From Lachnospira sp. UBA4346 (lineage in GTDB: Bacteria > Bacillota > Clostridia > Lachnospirales > Lachnospiraceae), in contig DGTC01000014.1 of the NCBI GenBank assembly GCA_002394205.1, forward strand, positions 1-34,542: a DNA stretch of 34,542 bases. Direction: 5' to 3'. Numbering within the stretch: position 1 is the first letter of the stretch; each line of letters begins with the position of its first letter. The position numbers and the translations under genes were made by a program. Below the pieces are notes generated by a model. That model did no database searches, was not told the DNA's origin, and saw only the letters and a list, made by a program, of their open reading frames with translations. Shown piece by piece: positions 1-7,210 of this stretch.

Positions 1-1307
1 TTTTGGTAGGTCCTCCTGGAACAGGAAAGACGAGTATTGCACACAGTATTGCCAAAGCACTGGATAGAAAATACGTTAGAATCAGTCTGGGTGGTGTACG
101 TGATGAAGCAGAGATTCGCGGACACAGAAGAACTTATATAGGTGCAATGCCGGGACGTATTATGGATGGAATGAGTAAAGCGGGAACATCAAATCCGGTT
201 ATGGTTTTAGATGAGATTGATAAATTATCTACAAGCTACAATGGAGATCCGGCAAGTGCATTACTGGAAGTATTAGATCCGGAACAGAACCATACATTCA
301 CAGATCATTATTTGAATGTACCATATGATTTATCAGATGTACTGTTTATTTGTACGGCTAATTCCATGGATACGATTCCGGGACCGTTAAGAGACAGAAT
401 GGAAGTAATATCTTTTACAGGGTATACGCCAATCGAAAAGTTTCATATTGGAAAGGAACATTTGCTGCAGAAGGCAGAAGCAAAGAATGGAATAGCAAAG
501 AAAGATTTTACAGTATCAGATGAAGCAATACAGAAAATTATTGAGAATTACACCATGGAAGCCGGTGTGCGCGGGCTCAAGAAACAATTAGACAAGTTAT
601 GCCGTGAGGCAGCAGTATCTTTTGTAAAAGACGAGGTACAAAAGGTAGAAGTCAATGCGGAAAATTTATCAGATTATATAGATAGCCGACCAATTCATCA
701 TGACAGGATTATGGAAACGAAAAATGCAGGTATCGTGACAGGTCTTGCGTGGACGGCAGTTGGTGGTGAGATACTATTTATAGAAACAATGTTTACAAAG
801 GGAACTGGTAAACTTTTGATTACAGGTCAGCTTGGAAATGTAATGAAAGAGTCCGCACAGATTGCAGTGAGCCTTGTAAAAAGTATGTATCCGGAATCAG
901 TTGATTTATTTGCACAAAATGATTTGCATATTCACGTTCCGGCGGGGGCAACGCCAAAGGATGGACCGTCAGCAGGTATTACATTGACGACAGCCTTAGC
1001 ATCATTAGTAACAGGACAGCCGGTAAGTCCAGAATATGCGATGACAGGTGAAGTATCGCTGCGTGGAAATGTCATGCCAATCGGTGGTTTGCCGGAAAAA
1101 TTATTAGCTGCGCAGAGAGCGGGGGTTAAAAATGTATTTATTCCGGAAGAAAATGTATATGATTTGAAAGATGTTGCAGCAGAAGTAAAGGAAATTCTTC
1201 ATATCATTCCGGTGAAAAAGGTGTCAGATGTTTTGGACGTAGTTTTAGACAAGAAGAGTAAAACAAAAAGAAAGAAAACAGCATCAAAAAATAAAAAAGA
1301 AAAATAA
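1..1307 (+). CDS. lon: Lon (LonA) ATP-dependent protease, 5'-truncated by the window
   Basis: This is the C-terminal part of the cytoplasmic AAA+ serine protease that degrades misfolded and regulatory proteins. The 5' end lies outside the window; the first complete codon is at position 3, so the TTG there is not a real start. The visible 434 codons begin at the Walker A motif (GPPGTGKT, fragment residues 3-10). Walker B follows (VMVLDEID, 66-73), then the arginine-finger region and the Lon protease domain. The catalytic dyad is visible: Ser323 in DGPSAG and Lys366 in GGLPEKLLAA, 43 residues apart as in E. coli Lon (Ser679/Lys722). The C-terminus is a Lys-rich tail. The N-terminal substrate-recognition domain is not in the window. 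No convincing intrinsic terminator follows. Confidence 0.97.
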   Translation, partial: LVGPPGTGKTSIAHSIAKALDRKYVRISLGGVRDEAEIRGHRRTYIGAMPGRIMDGMSKAGTSNPVMVLDEIDKLSTSYNGDPASALLEVLDPEQNHTFTDHYLNVPYDLSDVLFICTANSMDTIPGPLRDRMEVISFTGYTPIEKFHIGKEHLLQKAEAKNGIAKKDFTVSDEAIQKIIENYTMEAGVRGLKKQLDKLCREAAVSFVKDEVQKVEVNAENLSDYIDSRPIHHDRIMETKNAGIVTGLAWTAVGGEILFIETMFTKGTGKLLITGQLGNVMKESAQIAVSLVKSMYPESVDLFAQNDLHIHVPAGATPKDGPSAGITLTTALASLVTGQPVSPEYAMTGEVSLRGNVMPIGGLPEKLLAAQRAGVKNVFIPEENVYDLKDVAAEVKEILHIIPVKKVSDVLDVVLDKKSKTKRKKTASKNKKEK

Positions 1308-1357
1308 ATAGGTATCAAGGTCTGTTTAAAAATAATATAGCCGAATATCTCTAAATA

Positions 1358-1385
1358 TTGACAAATAAATAAGATATTGTACAAT
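1358..1385 (+). promoter_or_regulatory. Putative sigma-A promoter of the ZIP transporter
   Basis: TTGACA (1358-1363) is followed after 16 bp by TACAAT (1380-1385). It lies in the 296-bp gene-free stretch 1308-1603 between lon and the ZIP gene. Transcription from it would give a leader of about 210 nt. Apart from this promoter and the inverted repeat just downstream, I see only A+T-rich sequence in the stretch. Confidence 0.5.
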
Positions 1386-1388
1386 CTA

Positions 1389-1404
1389 GTTAGTTACAAC
1401 TAAC
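1389..1404. promoter_or_regulatory. 16-bp inverted repeat, candidate operator for the metal transporter
   Basis: The sequence GTTAGTTACAACTAAC has two perfect 7-bp arms around a 2-bp centre. It starts 4 bp after the candidate -10 box, so a bound protein would block RNA polymerase at the start site. No T-run follows, so it is not an intrinsic terminator. Its place before a ZIP-family metal transporter makes a metalloregulator (DtxR/MntR- or Fur-type) plausible. That is inference from position and symmetry. Confidence 0.4.
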
Positions 1405-1603
1405 CACATGAAAATATAAAATTTGTGAAATAATTTTGTAGAAATCAAGATAAATGCGTCAGCGTATTTTAAAAATGAGAAAATAGGAATAGAGAAAGAT
1501 ATTTGGAAATATAACTAATAATAGAATGTTACAGAAGATACATGGAACTATAAAATACGATATATTTGACTATATGCAATGTGACATTCGGAAAGGATAT
1601 ACG

Positions 1604-2383
1604 ATGTTAGAAATAATGTATGGAATTTGGATTCCATTTATAGGAACAAGTCTGGGAGCAGCATGTGTATTTTTTATGAGACGGGAAATGAATGAAAAGA
1701 CGCAAAGGATTCTAACTGGTTTTGCGGCCGGAGTGATGGTTGCAGCTTCTATTTGGAGTTTGTTGATTCCTGCAATGGAACAGTCTGAGTCGATGGGGAC
1801 ATGGGCGTTTGTTCCGGCAGTTGTAGGATTTTGGTTAGGAATTTTATTTTTGCTGCTATTGGATCATGTGATTCCGCATATTCATAGAGGGAGTCAGGAG
1901 GCGGAAGGCCCGAAAGCATCATTGCAGCACACAACAATGATGTTATTTGCAGTGACGCTGCATAATATTCCGGAAGGAATGGCAGTTGGTGTTGTCTATG
2001 CAGGGTATTTGGCTGGCAATGGTTCCATAACGGCAATGGGGGCATTGGCACTTGCAATCGGCATTGCGATTCAGAATTTTCCGGAAGGGGCAATTATTTC
2101 GATGCCGCTTCACAGTGAGGGGATGAGCAAAGCAAAAGCATTTGTATGTGGCGTTTTGTCAGGGATTGTAGAACCGTTAGGAGCTATTTTGACAATTATA
2201 GCAGCAGGCTGGATATTGCCGGTACTTCCATATTTACTAAGTTTTGCAGCAGGTGCAATGATTTACGTGGTTGTTGAAGAGTTAATACCGGAAATGTCAG
2301 TTGGAAAACATTCTGATATTGGAACAATCTTTTTTGCAGTTGGATTTACAGTGATGATGGCACTGGATGTAGCGTTGGGATAA
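1604..2383 (+). CDS. ZIP-family divalent metal transporter
   Basis: This is a polytopic membrane protein of the ZIP family (ZupT-like), which imports Zn2+, Fe2+ or Mn2+ into the cytoplasm. I chose ATG 1604 because AAAGGA sits 6 nt upstream. A longer reading from 1526 would add 26 polar residues with no ribosome binding site. The resulting 259 aa is the usual size. Metal-binding signatures of the two central helices are present: HNIPEG at 120-125 and QNFPEG at 157-162. A further conserved EELIPE lies at 225-230. The loop around residues 88-100 has a short His-containing stretch (DHVIPHIH), typical of the variable metal-sensing loop. The gene appears monocistronic; the tRNA promoter begins 25 nt downstream. 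The metal specificity cannot be read from the sequence. Confidence 0.92.
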   Translation: MLEIMYGIWIPFIGTSLGAACVFFMRREMNEKTQRILTGFAAGVMVAASIWSLLIPAMEQSESMGTWAFVPAVVGFWLGILFLLLLDHVIPHIHRGSQEAEGPKASLQHTTMMLFAVTLHNIPEGMAVGVVYAGYLAGNGSITAMGALALAIGIAIQNFPEGAIISMPLHSEGMSKAKAFVCGVLSGIVEPLGAILTIIAAGWILPVLPYLLSFAAGAMIYVVVEELIPEMSVGKHSDIGTIFFAVGFTVMMALDVALG

Positions 2384-2407
2384 AATTGCAAAAAATAAAA
2401 TAATTGC

Positions 2408-2436
2408 TTGACAAATATAAAAAATAATGATATTCT
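2408..2436 (+). promoter_or_regulatory. Promoter of the tRNA-Leu gene
   Basis: TTGACA (2408-2413), a 17-bp spacer and TATTCT (2431-2436) preceded by TGA, an extended -10. The tRNA 5' end is 29 nt downstream. Confidence 0.8.
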
Positions 2437-2464
2437 AATTGAGCATTGCGGATGCATTGCTTAA

Positions 2465-2549
2465 GCAGTCGTGGCGGAATTGGCATACGCGCTAGACTAA
2501 GGATCTAGTCCGGGCTAACTGGGTGCGGGTTCAAGTCCCGCCGACTGCA
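2465..2549 (+). tRNA. tRNA-Leu (anticodon AAG)
   Basis: A class II tRNA of 85 nt including the discriminator A. The acceptor stem GCAGTCG (2465-2471) pairs with CGACTGC (2542-2548). The anticodon stem CTAGA/TCTAG (2492-2496 and 2504-2508) closes a 7-nt loop with AAG at 2499-2501. A long variable arm and a GGTTCAAGTCC T-arm complete the cloverleaf. The 3' CCA is not encoded. A34 is expected to be deaminated to inosine by TadA, allowing CUU, CUC and CUA reading. The gene sits just upstream of leuS and its T-box. Confidence 0.96.
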
Positions 2550-2566
2550 CTTTATAATGAGCGTTT

Positions 2567-2601
2567 AAGGTTGTGACTTTTGGTTGCAGCCTTTTTGTTT
2601 T
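2567..2601 (+). terminator. Intrinsic terminator after tRNA-Leu
   Basis: An 11-bp stem with several G-U pairs (2567-2577 with 2583-2593) and a TTTTG loop, followed by a T-rich tail to 2601. It begins 18 nt after the mature tRNA end. Confidence 0.75.
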
Positions 2602-2698
2602 GCAGGAAGAAATATTCTATAAAGTAAAAGAAAGTACCCGGGAAGTACAATTCATAAAGAAGATATTTATTATTGCGAAATCCTTATAAAACTACTTC

Positions 2699-2726
2699 TT
2701 GACGAATATTAAAAATATGATACAAT
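2699..2726 (+). promoter_or_regulatory. Promoter of the leuS T-box transcript
   Basis: TTGACG (2699-2704), a 16-bp spacer and TACAAT (2721-2726) with TGA directly upstream (extended -10). Start is expected near 2733. Confidence 0.75.
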
Positions 2727-2732
2727 GATAAA

Positions 2733-3000
2733 AGTATGTAAAAGCAATGAAGCAGAAATAGTAAGAAGGTAGTCTGATACAGAGAGTCATCGGCTGGTGT
2801 GAGATGATGAGGAGAACTTCTGAACTCGTCTGTGAGCTCCGGGGCTGAACATGAAGTAGGCTTTGGCGGAAATTCCCGTTATAGAATGATAAGTGCAGAA
2901 TGAAATGAGATTCTGAAATTAGAGTGGTACCGCGGTAGGCAGGAGTCTTTCGTCTCTAATGTGTTACAAGATTGTAGCGCATTAGAGGCTTTTTTGTTTT
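2733..3000 (+). promoter_or_regulatory. T-box riboswitch controlling leuS
   Basis: A leader RNA that senses uncharged tRNA-Leu and switches between terminator and antiterminator. Visible parts are the stem I distal region with the AGAGAG...GGCTGGTGTGAG consensus (about 2781-2803), a candidate leucine specifier CTC at 2825-2827 following GAA, and the near-perfect T-box AGAGTGGTACCGCGG (2921-2935). The terminator hairpin follows: 2952-2967 pairs with 2974-2989, giving about 16 bp with G-U pairs, then a run of T. Pairing of uncharged tRNA 3' ACCA with the T-box bulge would favour the antiterminator. Between 3001 and the leuS start (144 nt) there is A+T-rich leader with no gene. Confidence 0.95.
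2952..3000 (+). terminator. Terminator arm of the leuS T-box
   Basis: Stem 2952-2967 / 2974-2989 with loop AAGATT and a T-rich tail (2990-3000). Its 5' arm lies just after the T-box sequence, as needed for the mutually exclusive antiterminator. Confidence 0.9.
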
Positions 3001-3144
3001 ATAAGGATGCCTATCTAGAAATAAAGTGAAAAAGGTTTCGCTAGAGATTGTATATTTCTGATAAAGTAATCAGAGAGTGGTGTTTCATCTGCAGCAAAAT
3101 TGAATATTTGCAGCGATTGCAAGTAATAGATGATGGAGGTTTCT

Positions 3145-5580
3145 ATGGAAAACAGTTTAGAAAAGGGATACAACCCAAAAGTAATTGAAAAGAAATGGCA
3201 GAAGTACTGGGAAGAACACCAGACATTTAAAACGGATGTATGGGATTTTAGTAAGCCAAAGTTTTATGTATTGGATATGTTCCCATATCCTTCAGGGGTA
3301 GGTCTTCATGCAGGACATCCGGAAGGATATACAGCAACAGATATTACATCCAGAATGAAGAGAATGCAGGGATATAATGTATTGCATCCGATGGGATATG
3401 ATTCTTTCGGTCTTCCGGCAGAACAGTATGCTGTTAATACAGGAAATCATCCAAATGGATTTACGGAGAAAAACATTGAAACGTTTACAGGCCAGTTAAA
3501 GGAATTAGGCTTTGACTACGATTGGTCTAAGATGGTTGCGACAAGTGATCCAAAGTTTTATAAGTGGACACAGTGGATTTTTAAGAATCTTTATGAAGAT
3601 GGATATGCAAAATACATTGATATGCCTGTAAACTGGTGTGAAGAATTGGGAACGGTTCTTTCGAATGATGAAGTTATTGATGGCAAGTCAGAACGTGGCG
3701 GATTTCCGGTTGTTCGTAAGAATATGAAGCAGTGGGTTATTGATCAGCCGGCATTTGCAGAGCGTCTGTTAGAGGGATTAGATACGATAGACTGGCCGGA
3801 ATCAACAAAGGAAATGCAGAGACACTGGATTGGCAAGTCAGAAGGTGTAGAAGTTGATTTTCAGATTGTTGGCGGTGGAGAATTCTCTATTTACACAACA
3901 TGTATCGAAACAATTTATGGTATTACATTCATGGTGCTTGCTCCAGACGGAGATACAGTAAAAGAATTGATGTCAAGAGTTGAAAATAAGGAAGAGGTAC
4001 AGGCTTATATCAACGAAACATTAAAGAAGAATGATATGGACCGTACAGAACTCAACAAGACAAAGTCAGGATGTCAGTTGAAGGGTGTTTATGCAATTAA
4101 TCCGGTAAATGGCAAAGAAGTTCCATTGTTTATCGGTGATTTTGTCCTTGCAAGTTACGGAACAGGTGCAGTTATGGCAGTTCCGACACACGATCAGCGT
4201 GACTTTGAATATGCGATTGCACACAATATTCCTATGATTCAGGTTATTGAAGGCGCAGATGTCAGTGAGCATGCATTTGAAAAGGGTGATTATCTTGGAA
4301 AGGGCTGCAAGCTCATCAATTCAGAAGAATTTACAGGTCTTACTGTGGAAGAAGCTAAGAAGGCAATTACTGATAAAGTGGTCAAGATGGGCGTTGGTCG
4401 TAAGAAGGTTAATTATCATTTCAGAGAATGGATCTTTGCAAGACAGAGATACTGGGGCGAACCTGTACCGGTATGGTATGAAGAAGATGGTACAATCCAT
4501 GTACTTGCAGATGAAGAACTTCCTTTGGTATTGCCGGAATTAGAAGATTACAAGGGCAAGAATGGAAAAGCACCACTTGAGAATGCAACAGAGTGGAAGC
4601 AGTATGAAAAGGACGGCGTAAAGGGTGTTCGTGAGACATCTACGATGCCGGGTAGTGCCGGTTCAAGCTGGTATTATATGAGATATATTGATCCGGATAA
4701 TGATAAGCAGTTGGCAGATCCGGAGTTGTTAAAGCATTGGCTGCCGGTTGATTTATATATTGGCGGTCCGGAGCATGCAGTTGGTCATCTGATGTATTCA
4801 AGAATCTGGAATCAGTATTTATACGAAAAGGGAGTTTCTCCGGTAAAAGAGCCATTCCAGAAACTTGTACACCAGGGTATGATTCTGGGTTCAAATGGTA
4901 TTAAGATGGGTAAGCGTTTCCCAGAGTTTGTCGTAAACCCAAGTGATATTGTGCGTGATTACGGTGCTGATACGTTACGTCTCTATGAAATGTTTATGGG
5001 ACCGTTAGAGGCATCTAAACCATGGAGCCAGCAGGGTGTTGAAGGCGCAAGAAGATTTATTAATAAGGTTTGGAATTTCTTTACAGATGAGAAGCACATT
5101 TCAGATGAAGCAAAGGATGATTTGACAAAGGTATATCATCAGACTGTTAAAAAAGTAACAAATGATTTTGAATCATTAGGATTTAATACAGCAATCAGTC
5201 AGATGATGATTTTTGTAAATGCTGCAACAAAGGCCGGTTCATGCCCGAAGGAATATGCAGAAGGATTCATAAAGATGTTCTCATGTATCTGTCCGCATGC
5301 AGGTGAGGAAATCTGGCAGATTTTCGGTCATGATAACACAATTGCATATGAAAAGTGGCCGGAATATGATGAAGCAGCAATCGTTGAAAATACAGTAACA
5401 ATCGGTGTTCAGGTAAATGGTAAGGTTCGTGGAACGGTTGAATTGGCAGTAGATGAAGACGAAGAAAGTGCAAAGGCAAAAGCAAAGGCGGTTGAGTCAG
5501 TAGCAAAATTCATTGACGGCAAGACAATTGTAAAAGAAATCTATATCAAGGGTAAGATTATGAATATCGTTGTAAAATAA
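3145..5580 (+). CDS. leuS: Leucine--tRNA ligase
   Basis: A cytoplasmic class Ia synthetase that charges tRNA-Leu. ATG 3145 is chosen because GGAGG (3135-3139) lies 5 nt upstream; the ATG at 3130 would place that site inside the gene. The product is 811 aa, normal for bacterial LeuRS. The HIGH motif is HAGH (residues 55-58). The CP1 editing domain is present, with GAVMAVPTHDQRD around 342-354 retaining the conserved Asp. The tRNA-binding and C-terminal domains are also present. Two core motifs are unusual: the editing-site TTRPDT consensus reads TTCIET (251-256), and KMSKS reads KMGKR (587-591). The flanking FPEFVVNPSDIV and the intact frame argue for a functional lineage variant, not decay. 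Expression is controlled by the T-box upstream, and a strong terminator follows. Confidence 0.97.
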   Translation: MENSLEKGYNPKVIEKKWQKYWEEHQTFKTDVWDFSKPKFYVLDMFPYPSGVGLHAGHPEGYTATDITSRMKRMQGYNVLHPMGYDSFGLPAEQYAVNTGNHPNGFTEKNIETFTGQLKELGFDYDWSKMVATSDPKFYKWTQWIFKNLYEDGYAKYIDMPVNWCEELGTVLSNDEVIDGKSERGGFPVVRKNMKQWVIDQPAFAERLLEGLDTIDWPESTKEMQRHWIGKSEGVEVDFQIVGGGEFSIYTTCIETIYGITFMVLAPDGDTVKELMSRVENKEEVQAYINETLKKNDMDRTELNKTKSGCQLKGVYAINPVNGKEVPLFIGDFVLASYGTGAVMAVPTHDQRDFEYAIAHNIPMIQVIEGADVSEHAFEKGDYLGKGCKLINSEEFTGLTVEEAKKAITDKVVKMGVGRKKVNYHFREWIFARQRYWGEPVPVWYEEDGTIHVLADEELPLVLPELEDYKGKNGKAPLENATEWKQYEKDGVKGVRETSTMPGSAGSSWYYMRYIDPDNDKQLADPELLKHWLPVDLYIGGPEHAVGHLMYSRIWNQYLYEKGVSPVKEPFQKLVHQGMILGSNGIKMGKRFPEFVVNPSDIVRDYGADTLRLYEMFMGPLEASKPWSQQGVEGARRFINKVWNFFTDEKHISDEAKDDLTKVYHQTVKKVTNDFESLGFNTAISQMMIFVNAATKAGSCPKEYAEGFIKMFSCICPHAGEEIWQIFGHDNTIAYEKWPEYDEAAIVENTVTIGVQVNGKVRGTVELAVDEDEESAKAKAKAVESVAKFIDGKTIVKEIYIKGKIMNIVVK

Positions 5581-5605
5581 GATTCAGATCGAAAAGAATC
5601 GAAAG

Positions 5606-5635
5606 ATTTCATTTGGTTATAACCTAAGATGAAAT
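5606..5635. repeat. Imperfect 30-bp palindrome after leuS
   Basis: ATTTCAT and ATGAAAT arms flank an exact GGTTATAACC palindrome. It lies between the leuS stop codon and the main terminator. It could be an RNA 3'-end-stabilising hairpin; no T-run follows, so termination is unlikely. Confidence 0.45.
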
Positions 5636-5641
5636 TTGTAT

Positions 5642-5686
5642 GAAAAGCCAGAATGAAGGGAACTTTATTTTGGCTTTTCTTGTTTT
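5642..5686 (+). terminator. Strong intrinsic terminator of leuS
   Basis: A 17-bp stem containing G-U pairs (5642-5658 with 5663-5679), closed by a GGAA tetraloop and followed by TTGTTTT. Confidence 0.93.
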
Positions 5687-5747
5687 ATATGATTAGGAAA
5701 CTTTGCTCCTATAAATTCAGATGGCTAGGGAAAGATGAGGAAAAGAA

Positions 5748-6725
5748 ATGGATAGTTTTGTATATAGCTTGAATGCAACCATACCAATATTTCTGGTGAT
5801 GATTGTCGGCTGGGTGATTAAGCAGTTGGGCGTGATTGACGATCATTTTGTCAGCAAAGCGAATAAATACGTGTTTCATGTAGCATTGCCGGTGCTGTTA
5901 TTTAAGGATATTTCATCTGCGGATATGACAACGAAATTTGATTTGAAATTTGTAATGTATTGTATGCTGGTAACGATTACGATGTTTCTTGTAACATGGC
6001 TGCTTACAGAGCTTCTGATGAGGGATGATACGATGAAAGGTAGTTTCGTACAGGCATCATGCCGAAGCAGTGCAGCAATTCTTGGAATGGCATTTATTCA
6101 GAATATGTATTCAGATACGGGAATGGCACCGCTTATGATTGTGGCAGCAGTTCCGTTGTTTAATATTATCTCTGTAATCGTATTGACCTTTAAGGCACAT
6201 CCGGAATTACAGGATGAAACCATTACAGACGTACCACAGCTTAGTAAAAAAGAAAATATTAAGAAGGCTTTTATTAATATTTTAAAAAATCCGATTATTA
6301 TAGGTATTTTTCTAGGACTTCCATTTTCACTGCTGCAGGTGGATTTTCCGGTAATTATTGATAAAACATTGGCAAGCATTGCACAGACAGCAACGCCGAT
6401 TGCGCTGATTGTGATTGGTGCGGGATTTGAAGGTCGAAAGGCGATTAAGAAAATTGTTCCGACTTTGATTTCTACGTTTATCAAATTGATAGGGCTTGCA
6501 GCGATTTTTCTGCCGCTTGCGATTTCTATGGGATTTCGCAATCAGGAATTGATGGCGATTTTGATTATGTTAGCATCCCCAACAACAGTAAGCTGCTATA
6601 TTATGGCAAAGAATATGGACAATGATGACGTGTTGGCATCCAGTATTATTGTGTTGACAACATTATTGTCCTCTGTAACATTAACAGGATGGATATTCTT
6701 GCTTCGATACTTTCATTTTGTATGA
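5748..6725 (+). CDS. AEC-family (auxin efflux carrier-like) permease
   Basis: A 325-aa membrane protein made almost entirely of hydrophobic helices (about ten). It has the split N- and C-terminal bundles of the AEC family (bile acid/Na+ symporter fold), joined by a polar loop around residues 150-175. Typical features are ATIPIFLVMIVGWVIKQLGV at the N-terminus, the SCRSSAAILGMAF segment, and ASPTTVSCYIMAKNM near the C-terminus. Bacterial members export or exchange small organic anions such as malate; the substrate here is unknown. AGGAAAAG lies just upstream of the ATG. The gene stands alone after the leuS terminator. Its stop codon falls inside a 20-bp tandem duplication that abuts the scfA promoter, and no terminator separates it from scfA. 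Confidence 0.9.
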   Translation: MDSFVYSLNATIPIFLVMIVGWVIKQLGVIDDHFVSKANKYVFHVALPVLLFKDISSADMTTKFDLKFVMYCMLVTITMFLVTWLLTELLMRDDTMKGSFVQASCRSSAAILGMAFIQNMYSDTGMAPLMIVAAVPLFNIISVIVLTFKAHPELQDETITDVPQLSKKENIKKAFINILKNPIIIGIFLGLPFSLLQVDFPVIIDKTLASIAQTATPIALIVIGAGFEGRKAIKKIVPTLISTFIKLIGLAAIFLPLAISMGFRNQELMAILIMLASPTTVSCYIMAKNMDNDDVLASSIIVLTTLLSSVTLTGWIFLLRYFHFV

Positions 6726-6760
6726 TTCAAACACTACATGTATGATTCAAAAACTATTTG
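6721..6760 (+). repeat. 20-bp tandem direct repeat upstream of scfA
   Basis: Two adjacent 20-bp copies (6721-6740 and 6741-6760) agree at 17 of 20 positions, sharing TATGATTCAA and then AnACTA. The first copy contains the TGA stop of the AEC gene (6723-6725). The second runs into the scfA -35 box. It could be a local duplication or paired binding sites for a regulator of scfA. Confidence 0.75.
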
Positions 6761-6786
6761 AAATCTTCTAGAACTTATGATATAAT
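6758..6786 (+). promoter_or_regulatory. Strong promoter of scfA
   Basis: TTGAAA (6758-6763), exactly 17 bp, then consensus TATAAT (6781-6786) with an extended TGA immediately upstream. This is the best-looking promoter of the window and predicts abundant precursor mRNA. Confidence 0.88.
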
Positions 6787-6821
6787 GAGCGGTAGTTTAT
6801 AAATCAAAAGGAGGTATTGTC

Positions 6822-6968
6822 GTGAAGCACATTAAGACAATCAGCAACCGCGTATTAAAGGATACAATGAAGAATGGTGGATGTGGTGAATGCCAGACAT
6901 CATGTCAGTCAGCTTGCAAGACATCTTGTACAGTAGGTAACCAGAGCTGCGAAAACAAGAATAACTAA
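6822..6968 (+). CDS. scfA: SCIFF ranthipeptide precursor (six cysteines in forty-five residues)
   Basis: This 48-codon gene encodes the ribosomal precursor of a thioether-crosslinked peptide. The GTG start at 6822 has AGGAGG (6809-6814) 7 nt upstream. The N-terminal half (MKHIKTISNRVLKDTMKNGG) is the leader-like, Cys-free recognition segment. The C-terminal half carries Cys21, 24, 28, 32, 36 and 43 spaced GECQTSCQSACKTSCTVGN, diagnostic of the SCIFF family. Cys32 and Thr37 occupy the positions reported to be joined by a thioether in a characterised homologue; Cys36 sits within a Ser/Thr-rich context. The maturase follows after a hairpin terminator. SCIFF is nearly universal in Clostridia but its function is not established. 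A metallothionein or ferredoxin reading is unlikely, because the sequence matches SCIFF throughout and the maturase is adjacent. Confidence 0.96.
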   Translation: MKHIKTISNRVLKDTMKNGGCGECQTSCQSACKTSCTVGNQSCENKNN

Positions 6969-7013
6969 GATTCAATTCGTAGTTTGACGTACAATTTATC
7001 GTTGAGTAAAGCG

Positions 7014-7053
7014 TAAGAGAGTGTGAAGACATTTCTACACTCTCTTATTTATT
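7014..7053 (+). terminator. Intercistronic terminator/attenuator between scfA and scfB
   Basis: A perfect 11-bp stem, TAAGAGAGTGT (7014-7024) with ACACTCTCTTA (7037-7047), a 12-nt loop and a short TTTATT tail. The tail is weak, so partial read-through to scfB and secDF is expected. No clear promoter is visible between 7054 and 7210. Confidence 0.8.
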
Positions 7054-7210
7054 CGTAAGAGAATAATAAAAATGAACAAATGAGAGAATATCAGGAATTG
7101 TTCATAACAGATTGTAAGAATGATTTACACAAAAATGATATTCTGACAAAGAAATAAATATATTTGTGAAAAATATCACAAATATAAATAGAAAGTTAGA
7201 TGAGGCAAAA

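Noticed and set aside
6721..6760. Tandem repeat as a CRISPR fragment
   Set aside because: Only two directly abutting copies, no spacer and no cas genes.
6822..6968. Reading the Cys-rich peptide as a metallothionein or small ferredoxin
   Set aside because: The six-Cys spacing and the whole sequence fit SCIFF, and the maturase is adjacent.
6841..7032. 63-codon minus-strand frame opposite scfA
   Set aside because: It is the antisense shadow of scfA and runs through its terminator; no start signals are seen.
7166..7210. GTG at 7166 as the scfB start, adding 15 residues
   Set aside because: There is no Shine-Dalgarno sequence, whereas ATG 7211 has one and gives the family N-terminus.
7054..7210. 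A separate promoter for scfB
   Set aside because: Several A+T-rich -10-like boxes occur, but none has a -35 at 16-18 bp.
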